From: Streptomyces sp. NBC_01275
GTDB lineage: Bacteria > Actinomycetota > Actinomycetes > Streptomycetales > Streptomycetaceae
DNA: 64,000 nt
Assembly (NCBI RefSeq): GCF_026340655.1
Contig: NZ_JAPEOZ010000001.1
Location: 3,162,001-3,226,000, forward strand
Reading direction: 5' to 3'
Made by a program: the position numbers and the translations under genes. The notes under the pieces were generated by a model. That model searched no databases. It was given only the letters and a program-made list of their open reading frames with translations, and was not told where the DNA came from. How positions within the stretch are numbered: position 1 is the first letter of the stretch; each line of letters starts with the position of its first letter. Positions 22,180 through 32,782 of this stretch are shown piece after piece.

Positions 22180-22656
22180 TCAGCTGAACACGAACGGTCC
22201 GGGCGCCTGTGCCGCGGACGACGTACAGGTGACGGTGACCCCGAAGACGACCATCTTCAGGGAGCCCTTGTAGAAGTCCAGGCTGTCACCGGAGGCCACG
22301 GTCCCGGTGAGCAGACCGACGTCGATCGGGGCGCCGGTGGCCATGGCGGGATTCGCGGAGCCGGTGAAGACGCGGGCGGCGCCGGTCGAATTCGCCATCG
22401 TGAGCGTGGAGCTGATGGCATTCGCGCTGATCGGGATCGGCGCGACGATCGCACTGGAGGTGAGTTGGATGGTGGCCGAAGTGCCGGTCTGGGTGGCCGT
22501 GAGGGTGGCCGCACCGCCGCCGAACAGACCGCAGCTGGCGGTGACGGTCGCCGTCGTCGGGGTGACGGCGAGGGCTGAGGGCGCGAACGCCAGTCCGGTG
22601 ACCGCGAGGGCCCCGGCCAGCAATGCCGCACCTGATCCGATTCGCTTGCCTCTCAT
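22180..22656 (-). CDS. Small secreted beta-rich protein
   Basis: A 158-residue precursor with a signal peptide (residues 1-30, GAALLAGALAVTGLAFAPSALA). The mature part of about 128 residues is Thr/Ala/Ser-rich with two Cys that could form a disulfide (CGLFGGG near residue 42 and VTCTSS near the end). It resembles other small exported Streptomyces proteins that I cannot assign to a named family. It lies upstream of the WxL-like and DUF916 genes on the same strand but is separated by a hairpin, so it may be expressed alone or as the first gene of a surface module. ATG 22656 has GGGAG upstream. Confidence 0.7.
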   Translation of the reverse strand: MRGKRIGSGAALLAGALAVTGLAFAPSALAVTPTTATVTASCGLFGGGAATLTATQTGTSATIQLTSSAIVAPIPISANAISSTLTMANSTGAARVFTGSANPAMATGAPIDVGLLTGTVASGDSLDFYKGSLKMVVFGVTVTCTSSAAQAPGPFVFS

Positions 22657-22906
22657 GAGGGTTCCGCTCCCTTCCCGAGTACGGGAATCCATGTGGGGGG
22701 TGGATGAGGGGGAGGTGCCGACGGACGGCCGCCCGGGCAGGTGGGTGCGGGCACCGGGCCCGGGCCGAATCTGACGGTCCGTCGGAACTTACGGTTCCAT
22801 TGATGCGTCAGGGATGAGAGAACGGCAAGGCTGAAATCCGGCCTACCTCGGAACTGCTTCTCGGACCCGGCTCCGACCCGGCTCCGACCTGGCTCCGATC
22901 CGGGCG

Positions 22907-23260
22907 TCAGCCCGCCGAGACCGTCAGCCGTACCGTGCCGTCCGGCGACGCCACCAGCACCGGGGTCCCCGCCCCGCCCAGATCGGCGACCGCGGCCCGG
23001 TCCACCTCCGCCGCGGCCTCGGCGACCGTCACCACGGCCGCCGCCTCCAGCGACGTCGCCCCCGACGCCACCGCCATCGCCACCGCCGTCTGCAACGCGC
23101 TCAGCTTCAGCGACGGCAGATCGACCGTCCCGGCGACATACGTACGTCCCATCTCGTCCCGTACGGCAGCCCCCTCGGGCACGCCGTTGCGAGCCCGCGC
23201 CGAGCGGGCCAGGGTGACGATCTTGCGGTCCTCGGGGTCAAGCGCGTTGCTGTCGGTCAT
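22907..23260 (-). CDS. Cytidine deaminase-like protein lacking the catalytic zinc site
   Basis: A 117-residue protein beginning MTDSNALDPEDRKIVTLARS. Size, helix-strand pattern and position beside era/HlyC-CorC genes match the cytidine deaminase-like gene of this cluster in actinobacteria. The zinc and catalytic motifs are absent: where CAE or HAE is expected the sequence reads LSALQTAVAMAV, and no PCxxC segment exists. It is therefore probably not an active deaminase, and may be a structural or regulatory relative. ATG 23260. It is separated from era by the amtB and WxL modules. Confidence 0.7.
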   Translation of the reverse strand: MTDSNALDPEDRKIVTLARSARARNGVPEGAAVRDEMGRTYVAGTVDLPSLKLSALQTAVAMAVASGATSLEAAAVVTVAEAAAEVDRAAVADLGGAGTPVLVASPDGTVRLTVSAG

Positions 23261-23303
23261 GCCCTGAGCATACGAAACACCGGCAGACGAAGAACGCGGC
23301 CGC

Positions 23304-24173
23304 TCACCCCGCGACGGGGTACATCGCGCCCCGCCGGCCCTCCGGCGACGCCAGCCACTCCAGCTTCGCCGCCGTGTTCGCCTCGTCCAACGGCGTGTGC
23401 AGCACGACCGTCAGATCGGGCCGGGCCGGCACCCTCATCGCCGTGGACTCCACGCACAGCAGCCCGACCAGCGGATGATCCAGCTCCTTGCGGATCTGCC
23501 CGGCGTCCTGGATGTCCCGCTCGGCCCACAGGGCCGCGAACTCATGGCTGGTATCCGTCAGTTCGGCCAGCAACGCCTGGAACCCCTCGTCGTCGGGCCG
23601 GGCCGAGGACGCGGCCCGGAACTGGGCGACGACCGTCCGCGCATTGCGCTCCCAACTGGTGGACCGGGACCGGTACAGCGGGTCGGTGAAGAAGTCGACG
23701 ACGCAGTTCTGCGTGATGTCCGGCCGCATGCCGAGCACCCAGCCCGCCGCGTCGTTGTACATCACGCAGTTGTAGTACATGTCCATGATGTGGGCCGGAA
23801 ACGGCAGCCACGCGTCGATCAGCCGCCGCAACCCCTCGCAGCCGTGGTCCGGCGTCGGCTCGGGCGCGGGCGGGTTCAGCCCGGCGAGGACGTAGAGATG
23901 GCGCCGCTCGGCGTTGCTCAGCCGCAGCACCCGGGCGACGGAGTCGAGGACCTGCGGAGAGACGGAGATGTCCCGCCCCTGCTCCAGCCACTGGTACCAG
24001 GACGCGCCCACCCCGGCCAGCACCGCGACCTCCTCGCGACGAAGCCCCGGCGTCCGCCGCCGCGCCCCGCCGTCCGGCAGACCCGCCTCGGCCGGGGAGA
24101 CCCGGGCCCGCCGGCTCATCAGGAACTCCCGCAGCTCGCGCAGCCGACGACTCTTCAGTGCATCCTCGGACAC
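23304..24173 (-). CDS. XRE-family regulator with MmyB-like domain
   Basis: A 289-residue transcription factor from GTG 24173, chosen for GAGGGGGAG seven bases upstream. The helix-turn-helix domain has RRRTPGLRREEVAVLAGVGASWYQWLEQG and the receptor domain MYYNCVMYNDAAGWVLGMRP and ELDHPLVGLLCVES, the same architecture as the regulator at 15916-16770. It is divergent from a drug-efflux transporter, the usual target arrangement for a repressor released by the transporter's substrate. A palindrome lies between them. Confidence 0.9.
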   Translation of the reverse strand: MSEDALKSRRLRELREFLMSRRARVSPAEAGLPDGGARRRTPGLRREEVAVLAGVGASWYQWLEQGRDISVSPQVLDSVARVLRLSNAERRHLYVLAGLNPPAPEPTPDHGCEGLRRLIDAWLPFPAHIMDMYYNCVMYNDAAGWVLGMRPDITQNCVVDFFTDPLYRSRSTSWERNARTVVAQFRAASSARPDDEGFQALLAELTDTSHEFAALWAERDIQDAGQIRKELDHPLVGLLCVESTAMRVPARPDLTVVLHTPLDEANTAAKLEWLASPEGRRGAMYPVAG

Positions 24174-24195
24174 GAAACGCTCCCCCTCGCGTGTC

Positions 24196-24209
24196 TGGTG
24201 GCGCCACCA
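24196..24209. promoter_or_regulatory. Palindromic operator candidate between regulator and efflux gene
   Basis: TGGTGGCGCCACCA is a perfect 14-bp palindrome in the 89-nt divergent region. A longer spaced repeat ATAAG/CTTAT (around 24214-24239) lies next to it. Either could bind the MmyB-type regulator. Confidence 0.5.
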
Positions 24210-24262
24210 CCACCATAAGTTCCGACTCCCCACGCTTATTCCGACCGCCGCAAGCTCCTCCC

Positions 24263-25795
24263 ATGGCGATCGACACCACCTCCTCCACCTCCACGCCCCC
24301 TCCCCCCGTACGAGCAACGCCCGACACCTCCCGGCTGTCGACCCGCGACAAACTCGTCCTCTTCGTCCTGTGCGCCGCCCAGTTCATGGTCGCGCTCGAC
24401 TTCTCCGTCCTGAACGTGGCGCTCCCCGTCCTCGGCGCCGACCTCGGCATGAGCCAGTCGGCGCTGCAGTGGGCGGTCACCGCCTTCGCGCTGCCCTCCG
24501 GCGGGTTCCTGCTGCTCTTCGGCCGCGTCGGCGACCTCTACGGCCGCCGCCGGCTGTTCCTGACCGGCCTCGCCCTGTTCGGCGCGGCCTCGCTGCTCGC
24601 CACCCTCGCCTGGGACCCGGCGTCCTTCCTCGCCGGCCGCGCCCTGCAGGGCCTCGGCGCGGCGGCGATCGTCCCGACGGGGATGTCCCTGCTGACCACG
24701 ACCTTCCCGGAGGGCCCGGCCCGCGACCGCGCGCTCGGCATCTCGGGCACCCTGCTCTCCCTCGGCTTCACGGTCGGCATGGTGGCCGGCGGCGTCCTGA
24801 CCGACGTCCTCGGCTGGCGCTCCACGATGGCCCTGCTCGCCGTGTTCGCCCTGACCGTGCTGCCCCTCGCCCCGCGACTCCTCCCCGCATCCCTCCCCCA
24901 TAGCCTCAAGGACACGGGAGGCGCCCCCGTCCCGCACCGCCCCCGCCTGGACGTCCCCGGCGCGGTAACCGTCACCGGCGGTCTGCTGTCCCTGATCTAC
25001 GCCCTGTCGACGGCCGCCGACCACGGCTTCGCCCACGCCGACGTCATCGCGACCCTGGTCGCCGGCGTCCTGCTGCTCACGGCCTTCGCGGTCGTCGAGT
25101 CCCGCGCCGCCGCGCCCCTCGTCTCCCTGCCCATGCTGCGCCGCCGCACGGTGGCCTGGGGGAACGTGGGCGGACTGGTCACCTTCTCGATGATGTCGAC
25201 GGTCGTCTTCGCCCTGACCCTGTACCTCCAGGAGGTCCTGGACCTGTCGGCCTTCCAGACGGGCCTGGTCTTCGGCGTCCAGGGCGTCATGTCAGCGGTC
25301 GCGGGCGGCTATGCCCCGAAGGTCATCGGCCGCTTCGGCGCCCGCCGCACCCTGGTCGGCTCCCTCGTCGGACAGGGCGCGCTGATCGCCGCCCTGCTGG
25401 GCCTGAACGCCCACACCTGGTCCGTATGGCTCGCGACCGCCGCCGTGTCCCTGGCGAGCATGTGCCACCTGGGCGCGATCATCTCCTACGGCCTGACGGT
25501 CACCTCCGGTGTCCCGGACGGGGACCAGGGGCTGGCCACCGGCCTGGTCACCTCGACCCAGCAGGTCGGCCTCACCGTCGGCATCCCGCTGCTCGGCGTG
25601 CTCGCGACGACCTCGGACGACCTGCTGGCCGGCGTCCACACGGTCCTCGCCCTGGACTCGGCGATCGTGCTGGCGGCGGCGGTGCTGGTCGGCCTGGGGC
25701 TGCGGACCGGCCGTACCGCGTCAGGGTCGATCGAGGCTTCAGGGGCCTTCGAGGCTTCAGGGTCGGTCGAGACGGAGGCGCTCGGCGCGCGGTAG
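24263..25795 (+). CDS. DHA2-type MFS multidrug efflux transporter
   Basis: A 510-residue membrane protein with 14 predicted helices. LDFSVLNVALPVLGADLGMS is the antiporter motif D1 in helix 1, FGRVGDLYGRRRLFLTG motif A, and LQGLGAAAIVPTGMSLL the motif B/C region typical of proton-driven drug efflux pumps of the EmrB/QacA family. It exports unknown hydrophobic compounds. ATG 24263 lacks a ribosome site and may be leaderless. The C-terminus (SIEASGAFEASGSVE) comes from a short DNA repeat and looks like recent slippage; the last 39 nt overlap the convergent MmcQ/YjbR gene. Confidence 0.9.
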   Translation: MAIDTTSSTSTPPPPVRATPDTSRLSTRDKLVLFVLCAAQFMVALDFSVLNVALPVLGADLGMSQSALQWAVTAFALPSGGFLLLFGRVGDLYGRRRLFLTGLALFGAASLLATLAWDPASFLAGRALQGLGAAAIVPTGMSLLTTTFPEGPARDRALGISGTLLSLGFTVGMVAGGVLTDVLGWRSTMALLAVFALTVLPLAPRLLPASLPHSLKDTGGAPVPHRPRLDVPGAVTVTGGLLSLIYALSTAADHGFAHADVIATLVAGVLLLTAFAVVESRAAAPLVSLPMLRRRTVAWGNVGGLVTFSMMSTVVFALTLYLQEVLDLSAFQTGLVFGVQGVMSAVAGGYAPKVIGRFGARRTLVGSLVGQGALIAALLGLNAHTWSVWLATAAVSLASMCHLGAIISYGLTVTSGVPDGDQGLATGLVTSTQQVGLTVGIPLLGVLATTSDDLLAGVHTVLALDSAIVLAAAVLVGLGLRTGRTASGSIEASGAFEASGSVETEALGAR

Positions 25796-26116
25796 GCCGG
25801 CGACCACCAGGTCGTACGAGTCCTCCACCAGCTCCCGGACCAGCCGGTCCGGGAGCTCGCCGTCGACCGTCACCGTGTTCCAGTGCCGCTTGTTCATGTG
25901 ATAGCCGGGGGCGATCAGCCCGGAGTGCTCGCCGCGCAGCCGCACCGCGTCGTCCGGGTCGCACTTGAGATTGACCTTCAGGGGCAGCTCGTCCGTCCAG
26001 CTCAGCGCGAACATCTTGCCCAGCACCTTGAAGACCGAGATCTCCGGCCGGAAGGGGAAGTCCTCCACGGCCGCGTTGAAGGACAGACACAGGGCGCGCA
26101 GCTCCTGAGGGGTCAC
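25757..26116 (-). CDS. MmcQ/YjbR family DNA-binding-like protein
   Basis: A 119-residue protein of the CyaY-like fold family. Family features visible: FPFRPEISVFKVLGKMFAL near the start, LKVNLKCDPDDAVRLRGEH in the middle, and GYHMNKRHWNTVTVDG, the conserved Lys-x-His-Trp segment. The biochemical role of the family is untested. It starts at GTG 26116 inside the stop of the HlyC/CorC gene (GTGA) with AGGAGGA upstream, so it is the last gene of the phoH-ybeY-CorC operon. Its 3' end overlaps the transporter gene by 39 nt. Confidence 0.88.
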   Translation of the reverse strand: MTPQELRALCLSFNAAVEDFPFRPEISVFKVLGKMFALSWTDELPLKVNLKCDPDDAVRLRGEHSGLIAPGYHMNKRHWNTVTVDGELPDRLVRELVEDSYDLVVAGLPRAERLRLDRP

Positions 26117-27417
26117 TCCGGTTTCTCCTCCTGAAGCGGGTCCGCCGGGCCCACCGGCTCCACCAGCACCGTCACGATCTTGTTCCGGCGGCCGGCCGCG
26201 GCCTCCGCCGTCAGCCGCAGCGTCCGCCCGTCCGGCAGCTCGACCTGCGACGACGCGCCCGCGATGGGCACCCGTCCCAGAGCCTTCGCCAACAGCCCGC
26301 CGACGGTCTCCACGTCCTCGTCGTCGTACTCCTCCAGGCCGTACAGCTCACCCAGGTCGGTGATGTCGAGGCGGGCGGTCACCCGGTGGCGGTCGTCGCC
26401 GAGGTCCTCCACGGGCGGGAGCTCCCGGTCGTACTCGTCGGTGATCTCGCCGACGATCTCCTCGAGGATGTCCTCGATGGTGACGATGCCGGCCGTGCCG
26501 CCGTACTCGTCGATGACGACGGCTACGTGGTTGCGCTCCTGCTGCATCTCGCGCAGCAGGTCGCCGGCGTTCTTGGTGTCGGGGACGAAGGCGGCGGGCC
26601 GCATCGCCGTCGACACCAGCTCGCCCTCGGCGTCCCGGCTGATGTGCGTCTTGCGGACCAGGTCCTTCAGATACACGATCCCCACGATGTCGTCCTCGTT
26701 CTCCCCGGTCACGGGTATGCGCGAGAACCCCGACCGCAGGGCGAGGGTGAGGGCCTGACGGATCGTCTTGTACCGCTCGATGACGACGAGGTCGGTCCGC
26801 GGGACCATGACCTCCCGAACGAGGGTGTCGCCCAGCTCGAAGACGGAGTGCACCATACGGCGCTCGTCGTCCTCGATCAGCGACTCCTTCTCGGCGAGGT
26901 CGACCAGCGCCCGCAGCTCCGCCTCCGAGGCGAAGGGGCCGCGGCGGAAGCCCTTGCCGGGCGTGAGCGCGTTGCCGATGAGGATCAGCAGGGACGGGAT
27001 CGGACCCATGATCCTGGCCAACGGCAGCAGCACGTACGCGGCCGCCGTCGCCGTGTTCAGCGGGTGCTGACGGCCGATGGTGCGCGGGGAGACCCCGACG
27101 GCGACGTACGACACCAGGACCATCACGCCGATCGCGGCGAGCAGCGCGGGGGCCGTGCCGTGGATCTCCTGCAGACAGGCGTAGGTGACCAGCGCGGCGG
27201 CCGCCATCTCGCAGGCGACGCGCACCAGCAGCGCCACGTTGAGGTAGCGGGTGGGGTCGGCGGCGATCTGCGCGAGCTTGGCGCTGCCACGCCGACCGGA
27301 CCGTACGGCCTCCTCGGCGCGGAAGCTGGAGACGCGCGCGAGGCCCGCCTCCGCGCAGGCGGCGAGCCAGGCGACGACGACCAGGGCGACCGCGCCGGCG
27401 ACGAGGCCGGCGCTCAT
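26113..27417 (-). CDS. HlyC/CorC family CBS-domain membrane protein
   Basis: A 434-residue protein. The N-terminal 140 residues form a DUF21/CNNM domain with about four membrane helices ([21 protein letters not shown] start). A CBS pair follows ([63 protein letters not shown]), then the C-terminal CorC_HlyC domain. The family is linked to magnesium or cobalt efflux; CBS domains bind adenine nucleotides. It starts in the ybeY stop (ATGA) and is coupled to MmcQ downstream. Confidence 0.93.
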   Translation of the reverse strand: MSAGLVAGAVALVVVAWLAACAEAGLARVSSFRAEEAVRSGRRGSAKLAQIAADPTRYLNVALLVRVACEMAAAALVTYACLQEIHGTAPALLAAIGVMVLVSYVAVGVSPRTIGRQHPLNTATAAAYVLLPLARIMGPIPSLLILIGNALTPGKGFRRGPFASEAELRALVDLAEKESLIEDDERRMVHSVFELGDTLVREVMVPRTDLVVIERYKTIRQALTLALRSGFSRIPVTGENEDDIVGIVYLKDLVRKTHISRDAEGELVSTAMRPAAFVPDTKNAGDLLREMQQERNHVAVVIDEYGGTAGIVTIEDILEEIVGEITDEYDRELPPVEDLGDDRHRVTARLDITDLGELYGLEEYDDEDVETVGGLLAKALGRVPIAGASSQVELPDGRTLRLTAEAAAGRRNKIVTVLVEPVGPADPLQEEKPE

Positions 27418-27911
27418 GAGACGGTCGGCGCGGGGGACGGGCCGGTCATGCCCTTCTCCTCCCGCCAGCCGTCCACGATGGCCTGCTGAAGGCCGAACAT
27501 CTCGGCCTTCTCGTCGGGCTCCTCGTGGTCGTACCCCAGCAGGTGCAGCACTCCATGGACGGTGAGGAGCTGGAGCTCCTCGTCCATGGAGTGCTGCGTC
27601 TCCGCTTCCTTGCCCTGCCGCTCGGCCACCTCGGGACACAGCACGATGTCGCCGAGGAGGCCCTGCGGGGGCTCGTCGTCGTCCTTCGACGGCGGGCGCA
27701 GCTCGTCCATGGGGAAGGACATGACATCGGTCGGGCCGGGCAGGTCCATCCACTGGATGTGCAGCTGCTCCATGGCGTCGGCGTCCACGACGATCACCGA
27801 GAGCTCGGAGAGCGGGTGGATGCGCATCCGCGCGAGCGCATAGCGGGCGATGTCGAGGATCGCCTGCTCGTCGACCTCGGTTCCGGACTCGTTGTTGACG
27901 TCGATCGACAT
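27414..27911 (-). CDS. ybeY: Endoribonuclease YbeY (rRNA maturation factor)
   Basis: A 165-residue zinc ribonuclease that helps process 16S rRNA and performs late ribosome quality control. The zinc-binding motif [16 protein letters not shown] (H-x3-H-x5-H) is present near residue 120, and the MSFPMDE segment of the fold precedes it. It starts 12 nt after the phoH stop and overlaps the HlyC/CorC start, so it belongs to a phoH-ybeY-CorC-MmcQ operon. ATG 27911. Confidence 0.95.
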   Translation of the reverse strand: MSIDVNNESGTEVDEQAILDIARYALARMRIHPLSELSVIVVDADAMEQLHIQWMDLPGPTDVMSFPMDELRPPSKDDDEPPQGLLGDIVLCPEVAERQGKEAETQHSMDEELQLLTVHGVLHLLGYDHEEPDEKAEMFGLQQAIVDGWREEKGMTGPSPAPTVS

Positions 27912-27923
27912 GGTGCTGCTGGT

Positions 27924-28982
<1,059 letters not shown>

Positions 28983-29151
28983 AGGCCGGCCCGAAGGCCT
29001 CTACGTCCTCCCGGATGCGTCTCGCTGCCACGAGGGCGGCCTGGCGAGTTCAAGCCTACGCCAGGGGACTGACAACGCCGTAGGGCTTTTCTCTCCTGCC
29101 CCAAGGGTGGTCTCCGGGGGGCGGCAGGGTGGTCTCAAGGGGGACGGCGCC

Positions 29152-29229
29152 GTCCCTGGTGCCGGTCCCTGGTGCCGGTCCCTGGTGTCCGTTCCCGCTG
29201 TCCGTCCCCGCTGTCCGTCCCTGCCGCCG
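29152..29229. repeat. 13-bp tandem repeat, six copies, after the PfkB stop
   Basis: Six direct copies of a 13-mer starting GTCCC at 29152, 29165, 29178, 29191, 29204 and 29217 (consensus GTCCCTGGTGCCG; the middle copies are GTCCCCGCTGTCC). It ends 7 nt short of the kinase stop codon at 29237-29239. A 13-bp period is not a multiple of three, so it is not a coding repeat. Confidence 0.9.
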
Positions 29230-29236
29230 GTGCCTG

Positions 29237-30367
29237 CTACGCCGAGCGGCCGAAGCCGATCGTCGGTACCGCCCGGCGCAGCGGCCACGGGGTGGCTTCC
29301 GCCTCGGTCGGGAGCAGGCCCTCCAGGAACGCGTACCGGCGCAGGGCCTCGGGGTCCTGGCCCTCGACCGACTGCACCCGGCGCCACCAGGCGGCGATCT
29401 CGGACCAGCCGGGGGCGGAGAGCGAGCCGCCGAACTCCTGGACCGAGAGGGCGGCCGTGAGTCCCGCGAAGGCGAGGCGGTCGGCGAGCGGCCAGCCGGC
29501 CAGGGTGCCGGTGACGAAGCCGGCCACGAAGACGTCCCCGGCGCCGGTGGGGTCGAGGGCCTCGACGGCGATGGCGGGGACCTCGGCGGTCTCGCCCGTT
29601 CTGCGGTCCACCGCGTACGCGCCCTCCGCGCCGAGGGTGACCACGGCGAGCGGAACGTACTCGGTGAGGGCGTGGGCGGCGGCCCGGGGGCAGGTGGCGC
29701 GGGTGTAGCGCATGGCCTCCTCCGCGTTCGGCAGGAAGGCCTCGCAGTGCTTCAGGTCGGGGAGGGCGGCCAGGTCCCACGCGCCGGTGTCGTCCCAGCC
29801 GACGTCGGCGAAGATGCGGGTGCCCCGGCTCGCGGCCTGCTCGATCCACGGGTCGCGTTTGCCGGGAGTGAGGGAGGCGACGGCCGCGCGCGCGGGGGGC
29901 GGGCAGTCGGGTGCGCCCTCGTGGACCGGCGCGGCCTCGGGGGGCGGTTCGTGGCCGTGGGAGACCATCGTGCGCTCGCCCTCGTAGGCCATGGACACGG
30001 TGACCGAGGAGTGCCAGCCGGGGACCGTGCGGGAGGGGCCGAGGTCGATGCCCTCGCCCTGTTGGAGGGCGTCCCAGCAGTACTCGCCGTAGTGGTCGTC
30101 GCCGAAGGCGGCGGCGAGGGAGGTGCGCAGGCCGAGGCGGGCGAGGGCGGTGGCCATGTTGGCGACGCCGCCGGGGCTCGACCCCATCCCGCGCGCCCAG
30201 GACTCCGTCCCGCGCACCGGGGCGGAGTCGAGCCCGGTGAAGATGATGTCGAGGAAGACGGGTCCCGTGAGGTACACGTCCCAGGGCGGGTCCTGCGGTG
30301 TGCGCAGGGCGGCCAGGGGGTCGACCTGGGGACGGTCGCGGGGGTCCTCTCGTGTGGACGGCGTCAC
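29237..30367 (-). CDS. PfkB family carbohydrate kinase
   Basis: A 376-residue sugar or nucleoside kinase of the ribokinase superfamily. SPGGVANMATALARLG is the N-terminal substrate loop and ALDPTGAGDVFVAGFV the C-terminal ATP/anion-hole motif with the catalytic Asp. The substrate is unknown. GTG 30367 has AGGGAG six bases upstream. It lies 157 nt downstream of gudD on the same strand and could be read from the same transcript, but the glucarate pathway needs no kinase. A 13-bp repeat array follows its stop. Confidence 0.9.
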   Translation of the reverse strand: MTPSTREDPRDRPQVDPLAALRTPQDPPWDVYLTGPVFLDIIFTGLDSAPVRGTESWARGMGSSPGGVANMATALARLGLRTSLAAAFGDDHYGEYCWDALQQGEGIDLGPSRTVPGWHSSVTVSMAYEGERTMVSHGHEPPPEAAPVHEGAPDCPPPARAAVASLTPGKRDPWIEQAASRGTRIFADVGWDDTGAWDLAALPDLKHCEAFLPNAEEAMRYTRATCPRAAAHALTEYVPLAVVTLGAEGAYAVDRRTGETAEVPAIAVEALDPTGAGDVFVAGFVTGTLAGWPLADRLAFAGLTAALSVQEFGGSLSAPGWSEIAAWWRRVQSVEGQDPEALRRYAFLEGLLPTEAEATPWPLRRAVPTIGFGRSA

Positions 30368-30524
30368 GTGCGCTCCCTGACGTGGTGCGGATCACCCAAG
30401 TCTGCACCACGCCACCGACAACGCACCGCTCGTCACGCCGGGTACACCACGACCTCGGGAAGTCCTCCTCGTACGCGGTACGCGGCGGCGGCCGCAAACG
30501 ACCCCCTCCACGCCCGCGCGGCGA

Positions 30525-31814
30525 CTACCAGCGGGGTACGGCCGGGGTGACCCACTCGGGGTCGGCGACGCGCATCGCGGCCTCGTCGTCGCGGTCCTTC
30601 AGCGAACCGTCGTCGTCGAGCCACCGCTGGTGCAGGAACGCAAGCTTCTCCCGGTCGAGTGCGACGCCCAGACCGGGCTCGTCGGACACGGTGAGCCTGC
30701 CGTCGTCGAAGGTCAGGCGGTGGGTGAGGACGTCCTCCGACTGCCAGGGGTAGTGGGAGTCGCAGGCGTGGTGGAGGTCGGGGACGGTCGAGGCGACGTG
30801 CGTCATCGCGGCCAGCGAGATCCCCAGGTGGGTGTTGGAGTGCATGGACACCCCGACGCCGAACGTGCGGCAGACGGCGGCGAGTTGCTGCGTGTTGCGC
30901 AGGCCGCCCCAGTAGTGGTGGTCGGAGAGGACGACCTGGACGGCGTCCTTGGTGAACGCCTCCTCGATCTCGGCGAAGGTCGTCACGCACATGTTGGTGG
31001 CGAGGGGCACGGACGTGCCCGCCGACACCTCGGCCATCGCCGGGGTGCCGAGCGCCGGGTCCTCCAGGTACTCCAGGACGTCGCCGAGTTCCTTCGCCAC
31101 GTTCAGCGAGGTCTCCACGGACCAGGCGCCGTTGGGGTCCAGGCGCAGGGGGTGGCCGGGGAAGGCCTCGGCGAGGGCGCGTACGGCGGCGATCTCCTCC
31201 TCCGGCGGGAAGACGCCTCCCTTGAGCTTGAAGGAGGTGAAGCCGTACCGCTCCTTGAACTTCCGTGCCTGCTCGACGACTCCGGCCGGATCGACGGCGG
31301 CGCCCCAGTCGTCCTTCTCGGCCGGGACGCCCTCGGGGTGGTCGGCCCACTTGTAGAACAGGTACGCGCTGTACTCCACCGCGTCCCGCACCTTGCCGCC
31401 GAGCAGCGTGTGCACGGGCAGGCCGAGCGCCTTGCCGAGGGCGTCGAGACAGGCGACCTCGAAGCCGGAGACGACGGACAGACGGAGCTTGTCGGCGGTC
31501 TGGACGCCGCGCAGTCCGCCGACGTCGACCTGCCCGGAGACCCGGGAGGAGTCCACGGCGACCTGGTCCGCGATGGTGAACAGGCCGTTCAGGTCGCTGA
31601 CCTGACGGCCGATCAGCCGGTCGGCGAACGGCCGGGCGAGTTCCAGGTACTTGGTGTCGCCGTACGTCTCGCCGACTCCCGTGATCCCGTCGGCGGTGAC
31701 CACCTCGACGATCAGCCGGGGGGTGTAGGGCTGGTGCACCCCCTGGGTGTTGAGCAGGGGCGGGTCGGCGACCAGGATCGGCGTCAGGCGTACGTCCGTG
31801 ACGGTGAGGTTCAC
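30525..31814 (-). CDS. gudD: Glucarate dehydratase
   Basis: A 429-residue member of the enolase superfamily. It dehydrates D-glucarate to 5-dehydro-4-deoxy-D-glucarate. FTSFKLKGGVF holds the KxK base motif, RLDPNGAWS a metal-binding Asp, and VSMHSNTHLGISLA the catalytic His of glucarate dehydratases. GTG 31814 overlaps the kdgD stop (GTGA) and has TAGGAG upstream, so the two consecutive pathway steps are translationally coupled. Control is probably by the divergent IclR protein. Confidence 0.92.
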   Translation of the reverse strand: MNLTVTDVRLTPILVADPPLLNTQGVHQPYTPRLIVEVVTADGITGVGETYGDTKYLELARPFADRLIGRQVSDLNGLFTIADQVAVDSSRVSGQVDVGGLRGVQTADKLRLSVVSGFEVACLDALGKALGLPVHTLLGGKVRDAVEYSAYLFYKWADHPEGVPAEKDDWGAAVDPAGVVEQARKFKERYGFTSFKLKGGVFPPEEEIAAVRALAEAFPGHPLRLDPNGAWSVETSLNVAKELGDVLEYLEDPALGTPAMAEVSAGTSVPLATNMCVTTFAEIEEAFTKDAVQVVLSDHHYWGGLRNTQQLAAVCRTFGVGVSMHSNTHLGISLAAMTHVASTVPDLHHACDSHYPWQSEDVLTHRLTFDDGRLTVSDEPGLGVALDREKLAFLHQRWLDDDGSLKDRDDEAAMRVADPEWVTPAVPRW

Positions 31815-32767
31815 AGGGCGGCTCCTACGAGGTCGAGTCCGGCGGTGAGGACGGTCTTGAGGTCGGCCAGGTCGGCGGGCGTGGGGTCGGTGAGCGGGGC
31901 GCGGACGGGGCCCACGGGGCGGCCGCGCAGCCGGGCGGCGGCCTTGACCAGGGACACGGCGTATCCGGGGGCCCGGTCGCGCAGTTCGACGAGTGGGACG
32001 TAGAAGTCGCGCAGCAGCCGGTCCACCGCCTTGTCGTCGCCGTCTTCGCCGCCTTGCAGGGCCGCGAAGAAGGCGTTCGCGATCTCCGGGGCGAAGGCGT
32101 GGACGGCGGAGGAGTAGGCGGGGACGCCGACGGTGGCGTAGGCGCGGGCCTGGATCTCGGCGGTGGCGGCGCCGTTGAAGAGGAGGAAGCCGTCGGGGGC
32201 GGCGAGGGTGAGGCGCTGCAGGCGGTCGAGGTCGCTGTGGCCGTCCTTGAGGCCGATGACGGTGGGGATGGCCGCGATGCGCCTCAACGAGGCTGTGGTG
32301 AAGGCGACCTGGCCGCGCTGGTAGGCGATGAGGGGGAGCCGGGTGCGGGCGGCGATCTGCTCCAGCTGGGCGACGAGACCGTCCTGCGGGGCGGCGACGA
32401 GGTAGTGCGGGAGGACGAGGAGGGCGTCGGCGCCGGCCTCTTCGGCGATCGCCGCGAAGCGGACGGCCTGTGCCCAGCCGTAGCCGATGCCGGCGACGAC
32501 GGGCAGGCGTCCGGCGGCCTCCTCGACGGCGATGGTCACGACCTGCCGGTACTCGTCCTCGTCGAGCGAGAAGAACTCGCCGGTGCCGCAGGCGGGGAAG
32601 AGGGCGCCGGGGCCGGCGGCGATCCGGTCCGCGACATGGGCGCGGAAGCCGTCGGGGTCGAGGGAGCCGTCGTCGTGGAAGGAGGTGAGCGGGAAGGACA
32701 GCACGCCGCCCGCCATCCCGTCCCGCAGCCTGCGCACCACGGTCTCCGTGTCGGTACCGGCACTCAC
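31811..32767 (-). CDS. kdgD: 5-dehydro-4-deoxyglucarate dehydratase
   Basis: A 318-residue DHDPS-family TIM-barrel aldolase-fold enzyme that converts the product of GudD to 2,5-dioxopentanoate (2-oxoglutarate semialdehyde) with loss of water and CO2. VLSFPLTSFHDDGSLD and FPACGTGEFFSLDEDEY are N-terminal family signatures, and GLKDGHSDLDR carries the Schiff-base Lys. GTG 32767 is used, with GGGAG about 11 nt upstream. First gene of the glucarate operon. The next pathway enzyme, a semialdehyde dehydrogenase, is not in the window. Confidence 0.92.
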   Translation of the reverse strand: MSAGTDTETVVRRLRDGMAGGVLSFPLTSFHDDGSLDPDGFRAHVADRIAAGPGALFPACGTGEFFSLDEDEYRQVVTIAVEEAAGRLPVVAGIGYGWAQAVRFAAIAEEAGADALLVLPHYLVAAPQDGLVAQLEQIAARTRLPLIAYQRGQVAFTTASLRRIAAIPTVIGLKDGHSDLDRLQRLTLAAPDGFLLFNGAATAEIQARAYATVGVPAYSSAVHAFAPEIANAFFAALQGGEDGDDKAVDRLLRDFYVPLVELRDRAPGYAVSLVKAAARLRGRPVGPVRAPLTDPTPADLADLKTVLTAGLDLVGAAL

Positions 32768-32782
32768 CTTGGACCATCTCCC

